A DNA stretch of 64,000 bases from an uncultured Christensenellaceae bacterium (lineage in GTDB: Bacteria; Bacillota; Clostridia; Christensenellales; Borkfalkiaceae): contig CAJUOY010000007.1 in NCBI GenBank assembly GCA_910588645.1, forward strand, positions 1-64,000, given 5' to 3'. Of this stretch, positions 47,377 through 56,652 are shown piece by piece. The notes under the pieces were generated by a model that had not been told where the DNA came from, did no database searches, and saw only the letters and a list, made by a program, of their open reading frames with translations. The translations under genes and the position numbers were made by a program. How positions within the stretch are numbered: the first letter of the stretch is position 1; every line of letters begins with the position of its first letter.

Positions 47377-48075
47377 ATGTTTGAAAAACTAAAACATCTT
47401 TTACAGCAGCTGTTCGGGATAAACACATTGGATTACATATGCGGCACGGAAGCGTTGCCGCTGCCCTTTTCACAGGAGGAAGAGAGCAGTAAAATAACCC
47501 TGTTGGAGAGCGGCGACGAGCGCGCCAAGGCGGAGCTTGTAGAGCATAACCTCAGACTCGTAGTGTACATAGCCAAGAAGTTCGAGGGTTCGGGCGCGGA
47601 CGGTGACGATCTTGTTTCCGTCGGCACGATCGGTCTTATCAAGGCTATAAATTCGTTTAAATCCGATAAAAACATAAAACTTGCGACTTACGCTTCGCGC
47701 TGCATTGAAAACGAAATTCTTATGTATCTGCGCAGAATGTCCCGTTTAAGACAGGAGGTCAGCTTCGACGAGCCGCTAAATACCGACTGGGAGGGCAACG
47801 AGCTTCTTTTGTCGGACGTTATGGGGACGGACGCGGACAGCGTTTATTCCGACATCGAAGGCGGTGTGGAAAAGGAGCTTTTGAAAGCCTCGCTTTCCAA
47901 ATTGTCGCAAAGAGAACAGAAAATAATGAGTATGCGTTTCGGACTGGACGGCGGCGACGGAATGACGCAAAAAGACGTCGCGGATACGCTTGGTATCTCT
48001 CAAAGCTATATTTCGAGACTTGAAAAAAAGATTATAGCAAAGCTCAAAAAGGAGATTTCCAAAAAAATCGGCTGA
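47377..48075 (+). CDS. sigE: RNA polymerase sporulation sigma factor sigma-E
   Basis: Early mother-cell sigma factor made as an inactive precursor. It is 232 residues. The N-terminal about 27 residues form the hydrophobic/basic pro-sequence (KLKHLLQQLFGINTLDYICG) removed by SpoIIGA. Region 2 has NLRLVVYIAKKFEGSGADGDDL and IGLIKAINSFKSDKNIKLATYASRCIENEI across residues 57-110, and region 4 ends GMTQKDVADTLGISQSYISRLEKK. Together with spoIIGA before it and sigG after it, the assignment is secure. Confidence 0.97.
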   Translation: MFEKLKHLLQQLFGINTLDYICGTEALPLPFSQEEESSKITLLESGDERAKAELVEHNLRLVVYIAKKFEGSGADGDDLVSVGTIGLIKAINSFKSDKNIKLATYASRCIENEILMYLRRMSRLRQEVSFDEPLNTDWEGNELLLSDVMGTDADSVYSDIEGGVEKELLKASLSKLSQREQKIMSMRFGLDGGDGMTQKDVADTLGISQSYISRLEKKIIAKLKKEISKKIG

Positions 48076-48119
48076 GATATCGACGGCGGCTTTTTACATA
48101 ATTTGAGGAGGAATAAATT

Positions 48120-48890
48120 ATGTTGCAAAAAGTCGTTATCTGCGGAGTGGACACCTCGGGGTTGCCCCTGTTGTCCGCCAAAGAACAGGAAGAACTAATG
48201 ATTAAATTGAAGGCCGGCGACGAAAGCGCGAGAGAGAGGTTTATCGTTGGCAATATGCGTCTGGTACTGTCGCTCGTGCGCAGATTTTGGGCAAAGCGCG
48301 CCAATGCGGACGACGTGTTTCAGGCCGGCTGCGTGGGACTCATAAAGGCGATCGATAACTTCGACCTTTCGGTCGGTGTTAAATTTTCGACTTATGCCGT
48401 TCCTATGATATTAGGGGAAATAAAAAGGTATTTGCGGGACGGGAATTCTTTAAGGGTTTCCCGTTCGATACGCGATACGGCTTATCAGATATTAAAGGTA
48501 AGGGAAAAACTGGAAGAGACCGACGAGGACGTGACTTACGATAAAATCGCTTCCGAGATGAATATTGCGGTGTCCGAAGTCGCGTACGCGCTGGACGCTA
48601 TTTCCGATCCCGTTTCTCTTTATGAACCCGTATTCAATAAAGCGGGCGATACTTTGCTTTTAATGGATCAGATATTCGACGAAAAAAACAACGACGAAGT
48701 CTGGACGGAAAAGGCCGCGCTATACGAGGCTCTGGCAAGGTTGGAAGGCCGCGAAAAGAAAATATTGTTTTTAAGATACTTTGAGGGAAAGACGCAGACT
48801 GAAATTTCAAGGGAAGTGGGGATATCCCAAGCTCAGGTATCCCGTCTTGAAAAAACCGCGTTAAAACAAATTAAAAGCTGTATATCTTAA
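48120..48890 (+). CDS. sigG: RNA polymerase sporulation sigma factor sigma-G
   Basis: Late forespore sigma factor. It is 256 residues. The opening KVVICGVDTSGLPLLSAKEQ is characteristic of sigma-G, region 2 contains GNMRLVLSLVRRFWAKRANADDVFQAG and YAVPMILGEIKRYLRDGN, and region 4 ends TEISREVGISQAQVSRLEK. A strong GAGGAGG precedes the ATG. The 44-base gap after sigE contains CATAATT near its middle, a possible forespore -10, but no good -35 partner. Confidence 0.97.
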   Translation: MLQKVVICGVDTSGLPLLSAKEQEELMIKLKAGDESARERFIVGNMRLVLSLVRRFWAKRANADDVFQAGCVGLIKAIDNFDLSVGVKFSTYAVPMILGEIKRYLRDGNSLRVSRSIRDTAYQILKVREKLEETDEDVTYDKIASEMNIAVSEVAYALDAISDPVSLYEPVFNKAGDTLLLMDQIFDEKNNDEVWTEKAALYEALARLEGREKKILFLRYFEGKTQTEISREVGISQAQVSRLEKTALKQIKSCIS

Positions 48891-48897
48891 AATAAAG

Positions 48898-48926
48898 ACG
48901 GCGTCCGTGAAGGGCGCTGTTTTTTT
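48898..48926 (+). terminator. Terminator of spoIIG-sigG
   Basis: ACGGCGTCC (48898-48906) pairs, with wobbles, with GGGCGCTGT (48912-48920), followed by TTTTTT. Confidence 0.8.
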
Positions 48927-48968
48927 CTGCGTTTAAAATTTAATCCGTCTTATTTGTTTAAAACGGTA

Positions 48969-48997
48969 TTGACTATATACTTGTCTGCGGGTATAAT
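48969..48997 (+). promoter_or_regulatory. Sigma-A promoter of the GH2 glycosidase, with inverted repeats downstream
   Basis: TTGACT (48969-48974), 17-base spacer, TATAAT (48992-48997). The roughly 105-base leader holds CATATACAA (near 49007) facing TTGTATATATG (49033-49043), and TGTA-N6-TACA within the latter. These could be an operator or an RNA hairpin. Confidence 0.65.
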
Positions 48998-49109
48998 AAA
49001 AACAACATATACAACCTTTCAGACTTTGAAAATTGTATATATGTACAGGCGTGACTATTAAACGTTTCGTCTTATAATAGTTTGAGATTAAGCTCTTGGG
49101 GGATACGGA

Positions 49110-51473
49110 GTGAGACACATAAATTTTAACGAGGGCTGGGAGTACAGGCGGCTTTCAAAAGACGACGAGTGGAAGCGGGTTACCCTACCGCACGACGCTA
49201 TGATTTTTGAAAATCGCACGGCGGAAAGCGACGGCGGGACCAACACCGGGTGGTTCGAAGGTTACGACTACGAGTACGTAAAGAAATTTCATTTGTCCGA
49301 AGATTACAGAGACAAGGTTATCGTTTTCGAGTTCGAAGGCGTATACCGTAACGCAGAAGTTTTTATTAACGGCCGTAAGGCGGCTTACAGGCCTTACGGC
49401 TATACTAATTTTTACGTCGAGACCGTCGGGTTTTTGAGGTGCGGAGAAGATAACGAAATCTGCGTAATTGCCCGTAATGCCGATCAGCCCAACAGCCGTT
49501 GGTATTCGGGCGCGGGTATTTACCGCCCCGTAATTATGCATGTTGCCGACGGCGGACATATCGAACTTAATGGAATCAAAATACGGACTCTGAGCGTTTC
49601 TCCGGCGGTAGTGGAAGTTAAAGTCAAGACTTCCCGTCAAGGCTTAGTCCGCGCGGAAATTTTTCGCGGCGGGAAATCCGTCGCGGTAAATAGTCTTGAA
49701 ACCGACGGATACAACTCGGCCGTGTTTGAGTTTCGTATAGATAACGCGGAACTTTGGTCGCCCGATAATCCCGCGCTATATACTTTAAGAGCCGAATTTT
49801 GCGGCGACTGCGAGGAAGAGGAATTCGGTATACGCACGATAGCTTTTTCTTCCAAGGAAGGCTTCACGATGAACGGCGAAAGGCTGATTATCCGCGGAGC
49901 CTGTATTCATCACGACAACGGAATTCTGGGCGCGAGATGTTATCCCGAGGCCGAAGATAGAAAGATACTTCTTTTAAAGAAACACGGTTATAACGCCGTC
50001 CGCTCGGCGCACAACCCCTGCTCAAAAGCACTGTTAAAAGCATGCGACAGGGCGGGCGTAATGGTTGTGGACGAGTACTGCGATATGTGGTATATTCACA
50101 AGACGAGGTACGACTATGCCAGATACGTTTCCGACTGGTACGAGCGGGATATTACCGATATGGTCGAAAAGGATTACAACCACCCTTCGGTCATAATGTA
50201 TTCACTCGGCAACGAGGTTGCGGAAACGGGACAAAAGAGGGGTATTGAACTTTTTAAACGAATGCGGGAGGTATGCAAATCTCTCGACGGCGAGCGCCCC
50301 GTTACCGTCGGGGTAAACATATTTTTCAATCTGCTTTACGCGCTCGGGTTTGGGGTTTACGACGACAAGAAGGCCGTGAAAAATTCTCGCAAAAAAGTCG
50401 GCAGCGAGTTTTTCAATAACCTTGCAGGGATATTCGGCGACAAGTTTATGAAGATTATGGCAAAGCTTCACGGTTGCGACGTAAAGACGAGAGACTGCTA
50501 TGCCGCAATGGATGTGGCGGGTTATAACTACGGTATACTTCGCTATAAACGGGATTTAAAAAAATATCCCTCACGCATAATACTCGGCAGTGAAACGTTC
50601 TGTTCTGACGCCTATTATTTTTGGGAGACGGCAAAGAAAAATCCCGCGTTAATAGGAGATTTCGTCTGGGCGGGTATGGACTATCTCGGTGAGGTCGGCG
50701 TGGGCAGTTGGGAGTACAAAGATTACGCTCCGTCCTTTAAACACGGCCCCGGTTGGATTACGGCGGGGAGCGGAAGAATAGATCTTATAGGCAATCCTTT
50801 GGGCGAAGCGCTGTATACGCAGGTTGCTTTCGAGCTTACGGATAAACCCCGAATAGCCGTCGTTCCTGTCAGTCATACCGTCGGAAAACATTCTCCGTCC
50901 GCCTGGAAATTTTCCAATGCGATACCCTCGTGGTCCTGGAACGGACTGGACGGCAGAAAGGCGAGAGTAGAGGTTTACTCGCGCGCGCCTGTCGTCGAGC
51001 TGTATATTAACGGCAAGCGCGCGGGCAAAAAAAAGTTCCGTAAAAATTGCCGTTTCGATTTCACCGTTAAATACCGTGGCGGAGAGATCACGGCGGTCAA
51101 TCTCGATAAAGACGGAAAGGAGCTTGCGCGTTCGTCTCTATCAACCGCGGGCGAGGGAACAATGCTTTCCGTCGTTCCCGAAAAAATGACTGTAAAGCGC
51201 GGTGAGGTGTGTTTCGTACGCTTGGAATACACGGACGCGAGCGGGCTTTTCAAGCCGCTTGAAAGGGGGCTTATAAGCGTGCGTACGGAAAACTGCGAAC
51301 TGCTCGCCGTGGGCAACGCCTGCCCATTTAACGAGCGCGGTTACTGCGGTTTTGAAACGGAAACTTATTACGGCCGCGCGCTTGCGATAGTCAGGGCTAA
51401 GAACGGAAACTTTAAGGTTGCGGCTTCTGACGGGAAACTCACGGGCGAGGCGGAGATAGCCGTTTCGGGCTGA
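49110..51473 (+). CDS. Glycoside hydrolase family 2 (beta-galactosidase-like)
   Basis: Cytosolic exo-glycosidase, 787 residues, no signal peptide. An N-terminal jelly-roll domain (about 1-165, with NQ-type YRPYGYTNFYVE), an Ig-like domain (about 170-260) and the TIM barrel (about 260-560) are followed by a DUF4982-type domain (GLDGRKARVEVYSRAPVVEL) and a C-terminal Ig-like domain. GH2 signatures are RGACIHHDNGILGARCYPEA, AVRSAHNPCSKAL, the acid/base Glu in SLGNEVAE near 369 and the probable nucleophile Glu in LGSETFC near 494. The GTG start at 49110 is preceded by GGGGGATACGGA. Galactosidase, glucuronidase or other specificity cannot be set from motifs. Confidence 0.88.
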   Translation: MRHINFNEGWEYRRLSKDDEWKRVTLPHDAMIFENRTAESDGGTNTGWFEGYDYEYVKKFHLSEDYRDKVIVFEFEGVYRNAEVFINGRKAAYRPYGYTNFYVETVGFLRCGEDNEICVIARNADQPNSRWYSGAGIYRPVIMHVADGGHIELNGIKIRTLSVSPAVVEVKVKTSRQGLVRAEIFRGGKSVAVNSLETDGYNSAVFEFRIDNAELWSPDNPALYTLRAEFCGDCEEEEFGIRTIAFSSKEGFTMNGERLIIRGACIHHDNGILGARCYPEAEDRKILLLKKHGYNAVRSAHNPCSKALLKACDRAGVMVVDEYCDMWYIHKTRYDYARYVSDWYERDITDMVEKDYNHPSVIMYSLGNEVAETGQKRGIELFKRMREVCKSLDGERPVTVGVNIFFNLLYALGFGVYDDKKAVKNSRKKVGSEFFNNLAGIFGDKFMKIMAKLHGCDVKTRDCYAAMDVAGYNYGILRYKRDLKKYPSRIILGSETFCSDAYYFWETAKKNPALIGDFVWAGMDYLGEVGVGSWEYKDYAPSFKHGPGWITAGSGRIDLIGNPLGEALYTQVAFELTDKPRIAVVPVSHTVGKHSPSAWKFSNAIPSWSWNGLDGRKARVEVYSRAPVVELYINGKRAGKKKFRKNCRFDFTVKYRGGEITAVNLDKDGKELARSSLSTAGEGTMLSVVPEKMTVKRGEVCFVRLEYTDASGLFKPLERGLISVRTENCELLAVGNACPFNERGYCGFETETYYGRALAIVRAKNGNFKVAASDGKLTGEAEIAVSG

Positions 51474-51504
51474 ATTTGCGGCGTTGGTAAATTAAACCTA
51501 CGTA

Positions 51505-51534
51505 TTGACAAACAGCCTGCAAATAATGTATAAT
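51505..51534 (+). promoter_or_regulatory. Sigma-A promoter of the acylation-like operon
   Basis: TTGACA (51505-51510), 18-base spacer, TATAAT (51529-51534). The start codon is about 80 bases further on. Confidence 0.75.
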
Positions 51535-51547
51535 AAATTCGATTTAA

Positions 51548-51587
51548 GCCGAGGGCTCGCCCTCGGCGCGTTTATAAAAACGCGCCG
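51548..51587 (+). promoter_or_regulatory. Two overlapping GC-rich hairpins in the operon leader
   Basis: GCCGAGGG (51548-51555) pairs with CCCTCGGC (51560-51567). CGGCGCGTTT (51564-51573) pairs with AAACGCGCCG (51578-51587). They share CGGC, so full stems exclude each other at the junction. No T run follows. A regulatory role is inference. Confidence 0.5.
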
Positions 51588-51613
51588 TAGCTTTCGGCAT
51601 TATTAGTACGATT

Positions 51614-53446
51614 ATGCCGAACAAAAAAAGCTATAAATTGGTAAGAACGTTTTATTGTTGCGCCGCGGCCGCTATTGGTTGCACGGCGCTTTCGGCGTGT
51701 TATAAACCCGATATTCCGCAAAAGGACAGGGAATATGTCGCGGTTACCGTTGTGGACGGTTCGACTTACCGCGCGGAGAACGGTATTCAAAAAATCAAAC
51801 GAGGCAGTTCCGCCGTTATAAATCTTGTATTGGACGAGGGCTACGTTTTTTCCGATTGCGATTACGGCGATTACGACGTAAAGGAAGAGAGGGACGGCAA
51901 GGTCAGTTTGGTCTTGAACAACGTAATGTATCCCTGCCGCCTGCATGTTGTGACAGAATATATCGCGCCCGCTCCGCCCGAAACGAGCGGATATATAATA
52001 GACTACGATCTCAACGGCGGGGTGGACAGCGACGGGAACGACTCGTTCACTGCGACATATGCGCCGGGTAAACGTTTGAGAATAAATACTTCCACCGCGA
52101 CGGACGTTGTTAGGGACGGATATGCCCTTGTCGGTTGGAATACCGAATCGGACGGCTCGGGCGAGAGAGTGGGGCTCGGAAGCAGAATTACGGTCGTAAA
52201 GGATACCCCTTTGAAGTTGTATGCTCAATGGCTGAAATGGAGCGACGGGCAAGACTTTAAGTATGAAATAGCGCAAGATAGTGCGTACGTTACGGGATAT
52301 GCCGGACTTATTGACGTAAGCAGGCTTGTAATACCCTCTGAACTAGGGGGTAAACCCGTAGTTTCGATCGCCGGGGGATTTGCCGATAACCTACGGGTAA
52401 ATACGCTCGTCATTCCTTCTACGGTAAAAACAATCGAGCCTTCGGCTTTCGTGGATTGCAGTATAGAGGAAATAATTTTTTCGGATACGTTGGAGAACGT
52501 ATCGGACTCCTCTTTCGGATACGAAGCTATACCCGTCTGGCGCATCAACGCGGTAAAGCGTCCCGTGTTCCTTTCGCGTATGGATTTTACCTATTTCTCC
52601 GACAATATGGACAGGTTAATGCTTTCCCGCGATAAAAAGAAAATGGTGTTCTTTGCGGGATGTTCTATGGGCTACGGTCTTAATTCACCCGCCGTTGCGG
52701 AGAGTTTTAGCGATTACGAGATATTTAATTTTGGCCTGCTCGGCGGCAGCGACGCGGGCGTTCAATTAGATATGATTACCTCTTCGGTCGGCGAGGGAGA
52801 CGTATTTGTTCACGCGCCCGAGGAGGGAAGCACATACCAGCTTATGCTGGACAGAACGGCGGATTTGCGCATATTCGTTCTTGTCGAGGGCAATTACGAT
52901 TTGATTTCGTTCGCTGATATGAGCGGGGTAAAGCAAGCTTTCGACAGTTTTGCAAGCTTTAATACAGTGCGCAAAAATTTCCCCTACGGTAATTATACGG
53001 ACTGTCTGGACACCTACAACGAGTACGGCGATTTCATCGGCAAGCATCCCGACGGCGGCGAGGACAAGCCGATAGGCTCGGAACCGTACACTTTTATCGT
53101 AGACAAAATATCACGCGGTACTTTATTGGAGCTATGTAAAAAATATCATAACATTTCGGAAAAGGGCGCGGAGGTACTGTTCTCGTTTGCGCCCATAAAC
53201 TATCACGGTCTGCCCCGGGAGGACGTAGACCGCGAGATATGGTACGAATACCAGTCTTTATGCGAACAAAATCTCGGTATGTACGGCGGTTATCGCGTTA
53301 TCTCTTCCGTAAAGGATTACGTTATGGAGGGCAGATATTTTTACGATTCCGACTATCATTTGGGGGAAGGCGGGGCGACGCTTCGTACCGCCCGGCTGAT
53401 AGAGGATCTTAAACGACATTTGGGAGGGCGCGGCTTTGAAAAATAA
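51614..53446 (+). CDS. Lipoprotein with Listeria-Bacteroides repeat, BspA-type LRR and SGNH-like domain
   Basis: A 610-residue surface lipoprotein. The signal peptide ends in lipobox LSAC (Cys29). Residues about 128-195 match a Listeria-Bacteroides repeat (YDLNGGVDSDG ... GYALVGWNTESDGSGE ... LKLYAQW). Residues about 205-300 match BspA-type leucine-rich repeats (LVIPSTVKTIEPSAFVDCS). From about 335 an SGNH/DltD-like fold follows, with VFFAGCSMGYGLNS as block I (Ser nucleophile) and FYDSDYHLGEGGATLRT as the Asp-x-x-His block. It probably acts on acyl groups outside the membrane. It overlaps the next gene, a paralogue, by 11 bases. Substrate unknown. Confidence 0.75.
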   Translation: MPNKKSYKLVRTFYCCAAAAIGCTALSACYKPDIPQKDREYVAVTVVDGSTYRAENGIQKIKRGSSAVINLVLDEGYVFSDCDYGDYDVKEERDGKVSLVLNNVMYPCRLHVVTEYIAPAPPETSGYIIDYDLNGGVDSDGNDSFTATYAPGKRLRINTSTATDVVRDGYALVGWNTESDGSGERVGLGSRITVVKDTPLKLYAQWLKWSDGQDFKYEIAQDSAYVTGYAGLIDVSRLVIPSELGGKPVVSIAGGFADNLRVNTLVIPSTVKTIEPSAFVDCSIEEIIFSDTLENVSDSSFGYEAIPVWRINAVKRPVFLSRMDFTYFSDNMDRLMLSRDKKKMVFFAGCSMGYGLNSPAVAESFSDYEIFNFGLLGGSDAGVQLDMITSSVGEGDVFVHAPEEGSTYQLMLDRTADLRIFVLVEGNYDLISFADMSGVKQAFDSFASFNTVRKNFPYGNYTDCLDTYNEYGDFIGKHPDGGEDKPIGSEPYTFIVDKISRGTLLELCKKYHNISEKGAEVLFSFAPINYHGLPREDVDREIWYEYQSLCEQNLGMYGGYRVISSVKDYVMEGRYFYDSDYHLGEGGATLRTARLIEDLKRHLGGRGFEK

Positions 53447-54875
53447 AAAAGCGCTTTACGCGGTCACCATCGTAATTTCCATTCTGCTCGTCCTTGCAAT
53501 TCCGCTTACCCTTGTCTTGGTAGGGTTTGCAACTCCCTCGGTTTATGCGGACTCATACTACGGCGAACTTCCGCTTATGTATGAGAATATACGCTCTGTA
53601 AAGGGCAAAAAGATAGTGATTATAGGCAACTCTAACGTTGCGTTCGGAGTGGATTCTGAATTGATCGAACGAGAGCTTGCCGCCGACGGTCTGGAATATA
53701 AAGTCTGCAACTTCGGGCTGTACGGCGCGATAGGCACAAAGGCAATGCTCGATCTTTCAAAGAATTATATTTCGGAAGGAGACATAGTTATATTCTCTCC
53801 CGAGGCGGACGCCCAGTCGCTCAGTCTGTATTTTTCGGGACTGGAGGCGTGGCGCGGTGTGGACGGCAACTGGAATATGCTTTCCGACCTTAACGGCGCG
53901 GGCGCAATTATGACGGGTTCGTATCCCTCGTTCGTTGCGGAGAAATATAAGTTTAAAAAGTCGGGCGCGCCGCAGGGCGCAGGCGTCTACGCAAGAGATT
54001 CCTTCAATGCGCGTTGCGATATGAAAAATGCCGACCGTCCCTACAACATAATGTCGGGCGGTTACGACGAAAACAATATAATCGAATTGGACGGCGGTCT
54101 TTTAAAAAAAGAATTTTTGACCTATGTAAACGATTATTACAAACACGTTGTAAGGGCGGGCGCGGAGATGTACTTTTCTTTTGCTCCCGTAAACAGAACG
54201 GGCGTCAGGGACTGTTCTCCTGCGACGGTGGAAAAGTTTTATTCGGACATCGATGACGGTCTGGATTTTCCTATTATCAGCGATCCGAACGCATATATAC
54301 TCGATCCCGAATGGTTTTACGATTCTAATCTGCATCTCAATTCCGCGGGTATGACGTTGCGTTCCATAAAGCTTACGGAGGATATAAAGAACGTCTTTGG
54401 ACTTACTTCTCCCGTTAAGACGGAAATTCCCGAAAAGCCCGATATTCCTCTTCCGCCCGACGGTGAACTCGCAGACGATATAAACGCTAAATATTTTACG
54501 TTTGAAAAAAGGGACGGAGGGTATGCGGCCGTAAGCCTTACCGAAGAGGGTAAATCGCTTACGAAGATCACTCTGCCTGCGGCGTATATGGGCAAGCGCG
54601 TCGTGACGTTCGACAGAGATGTCTTTGCGGGGAATACGCTCGTTAAGGAAATAACCGTGCCGCAATCGGTGCGCGTTTTGAAAGACGGGGCTTTCAGCGG
54701 TTGCACGTCGCTTAAAAGATTAAATTTACTTCATACTTCGCCCGATGAAATATCGGTAGGTATAAAATTATTGGAGGGCGCCGCGAACTGTAAAATTTAC
54801 GTCAGCCGCGAGGCTTACGCAAATTTTGTTACCAATTATTATTGGGGACAGTACGCAGACAGGCTCTATTATTGA
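53436..54875 (+). CDS. Membrane-anchored SGNH-like protein with C-terminal BspA-type LRR
   Basis: A 479-residue protein. An N-terminal signal-anchor helix (about residues 8-30) leads to an extracytoplasmic SGNH/DltD-like domain: block I VIIGNSNVAFGVDS near 60, EGDIVIFSPEAD near 115 and FYDSNLHLNSAGMTLRS near 290. A Pro-rich hinge near 325-340 precedes one BspA-type leucine-rich segment (about 350-475, VPQSVRVLKDGAFSGCTSLK). It shares SFAP and YDS-x-x-HL blocks with the preceding protein, with the domains in the opposite order. A likely DltD/AlgJ-like acyltransferase acting on an envelope polymer (inference). Confidence 0.75.
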   Translation: MKNKKALYAVTIVISILLVLAIPLTLVLVGFATPSVYADSYYGELPLMYENIRSVKGKKIVIIGNSNVAFGVDSELIERELAADGLEYKVCNFGLYGAIGTKAMLDLSKNYISEGDIVIFSPEADAQSLSLYFSGLEAWRGVDGNWNMLSDLNGAGAIMTGSYPSFVAEKYKFKKSGAPQGAGVYARDSFNARCDMKNADRPYNIMSGGYDENNIIELDGGLLKKEFLTYVNDYYKHVVRAGAEMYFSFAPVNRTGVRDCSPATVEKFYSDIDDGLDFPIISDPNAYILDPEWFYDSNLHLNSAGMTLRSIKLTEDIKNVFGLTSPVKTEIPEKPDIPLPPDGELADDINAKYFTFEKRDGGYAAVSLTEEGKSLTKITLPAAYMGKRVVTFDRDVFAGNTLVKEITVPQSVRVLKDGAFSGCTSLKRLNLLHTSPDEISVGIKLLEGAANCKIYVSREAYANFVTNYYWGQYADRLYY

Positions 54876-54886
54876 AAGGTGGAAAT

Positions 54887-56398
54887 ATGAACGTTACGGA
54901 AAAAAAGTCTAATCAGTGTAAAATCAACTTGTACGGATATTTACGTATTCACGCAGAGGAAAGGCCGTCCGCGCCCTTCCTCATATCCGACGGTGAACCG
55001 GTGAGTTACGGCCGCGCGCTGGGAATAGTTCGATCGGTTGCGACCGATCTCATTTCTGCGGGGGTGAGAAAGGGTGACAAGGTTGCTTTCCGTATAACAA
55101 GGTGCGCAGATTCGGTTTTGATTTCGCTTGCGTTGTGCGCCGTCGGGGCGGTGCTCGTTATGTGCGACGCTCATTTTTGCGTCCGCGACTATATAGAAAA
55201 ATCGGGCGTCGATATTATCCCCGATTGGTACCTGACTAACGAGAAGAACGGTTTAAGCATAGACCTTGGCGGGAACTGGACTTTGGAGGGGAAGGACGGC
55301 GCTTCAAGGCTCTTGAATATATACAAAAACAATAATAACTTTGCCATATTGCCCGACCTTTCTCCCGACGATCCCTTTATGATAATATTTACTTCGGGCT
55401 CGACGGGCGCGAGCAAGGCCGTAGTTTTGAGCCATAAAAACGTAGTGGCGAACCCCGCGGACGCAATGCCGCTGTTCGAGGAAGACGAAAAGGATACTGC
55501 GGTTTCGCTGTTGCCTTTAAACCACGCGTTCGGTTTTGCCGTGGCCGCTTGCGCGGTTTTCTGCGGTCACGGTGTTGTGTTCCCCAGCAGTACGGATACA
55601 AAGACCGTATTAAGCTGTATAGAGAAATACGGCGTAAGTTGTATATATTCGGTGCCCACTTTCTTCCTCGATCTTTTGGCGGACGGATTGCACAAGAAAT
55701 ATAATATTTCCTCTCTGAGGTTCGGACTTATGGCGGGCGGCCCCTTTACTGAAGGGCAGATGAGGTTTATAGAGGGCGAGCTCGGATTAAAGCTTATGCC
55801 CGGGTACGGTATGAGCGAATGCGTGGGCATTTCCACGATGTCGTACCGCGATCCCGTAGGACTTCGCGCGGCGGGAGTGGGCAGGCCGTATCCTATGACC
55901 GACGTTTATATTCTCGACGATGACGGCAACGAGACAGAAACGGGGGAGATATGCGTGCGCGGTATGACGAGAATGCTCGGCTATTATACGGGCGGTAAAA
56001 TTTCCGTCGAGCTCGACGAACAGGGCAGACTGCATACGGGCGATCTCGGATACTTCGATAAAGACGGGATATTACACATCAACGGCAGGAAAAAGGATAT
56101 AATTATACGCGGCGGCGAAAATATATCCACGATTAAAATAGAAAACGCGCTTCTGGAAGTCGGCGGCGTTTACAGGGCGGCGGCTGTGGGCGTGCCCGAC
56201 GAAAAGTTCGGGGAAGTCCCGTGCGCGGCGGTGGTCCCCGCGAGAGGCGCGATCCTTACGGACGAGGGCATTCGCGCGGAGCTTTCCGAATTGGTTTCAA
56301 AGCACGAAATGCCCGTTAAAATTCTCATATTAGAAACTCTGCCGTTGACCTCCTCCGGCAAGACGGATAAATTAAAATTAAAGGCGATGTTCGTATGA
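54887..56398 (+). CDS. AMP-forming acyl ligase (ANL superfamily)
   Basis: A 503-residue adenylating enzyme of the acyl-CoA synthetase/DltA superfamily. The P-loop-like FTSGSTGASKAVVLSHKN is near residues 170-187, LMPGYGMSECVGIS near 303, the hinge HTGDLGYFDKDGILHINGRKKDIII near 384-408 and the catalytic C-terminal Lys in LTSSGKTDKLKLK near 487. All motifs are intact. It should activate a carboxylate as acyl-AMP and probably acyl-CoA. AGGTGG precedes ATG 54887. Its position between SGNH proteins and an MBOAT makes it the likely source of the transferred acyl group; no acyl-carrier protein is encoded. Confidence 0.85.
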   Translation: MNVTEKKSNQCKINLYGYLRIHAEERPSAPFLISDGEPVSYGRALGIVRSVATDLISAGVRKGDKVAFRITRCADSVLISLALCAVGAVLVMCDAHFCVRDYIEKSGVDIIPDWYLTNEKNGLSIDLGGNWTLEGKDGASRLLNIYKNNNNFAILPDLSPDDPFMIIFTSGSTGASKAVVLSHKNVVANPADAMPLFEEDEKDTAVSLLPLNHAFGFAVAACAVFCGHGVVFPSSTDTKTVLSCIEKYGVSCIYSVPTFFLDLLADGLHKKYNISSLRFGLMAGGPFTEGQMRFIEGELGLKLMPGYGMSECVGISTMSYRDPVGLRAAGVGRPYPMTDVYILDDDGNETETGEICVRGMTRMLGYYTGGKISVELDEQGRLHTGDLGYFDKDGILHINGRKKDIIIRGGENISTIKIENALLEVGGVYRAAAVGVPDEKFGEVPCAAVVPARGAILTDEGIRAELSELVSKHEMPVKILILETLPLTSSGKTDKLKLKAMFV

Positions 56399-56652
56399 CC
56401 GACAGCGTGCTTTTAAATTCGCCGCTGATACTTATCTGTTACGGAATAGCTCTGTTTCTATGTGTGTTCGAACTCTTCAAACGCTCGTCTGGATACGTTA
56501 TTCCTATCATATCCGCGTGCGTAAGTATTGCGACCACCGCGTACGCGCTAGTTGCGGGCATATCCGCGACCGAGGCGATAATAGTTATTCTCATATTTTT
56601 AATACTACATCTTACCGTGTTTTCCGGCAAGAGGGGAGGCGACGACAAATGA
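56395..56652 (+). CDS. Small three-helix membrane protein of the acylation-like operon
   Basis: An 85-residue, almost entirely hydrophobic protein with helices at about residues 8-27, 33-54 and 57-76, then a short basic/acidic tail. It overlaps both neighbours by ATGA, so it is tightly co-translated between the ligase and the MBOAT. Its size is like a carrier protein, but it has no Asp-Ser-Leu phosphopantetheine site and is membrane-embedded. It may be an MBOAT partner like DltX or a helper subunit; unproven. Confidence 0.7.
   Translation: MTDSVLLNSPLILICYGIALFLCVFELFKRSSGYVIPIISACVSIATTAYALVAGISATEAIIVILIFLILHLTVFSGKRGGDDK

Noticed and set aside
56395..56652. 85-residue protein considered as a DltC-type carrier
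   Set aside because: It is three membrane helices without an Asp-Ser-Leu phosphopantetheine site.
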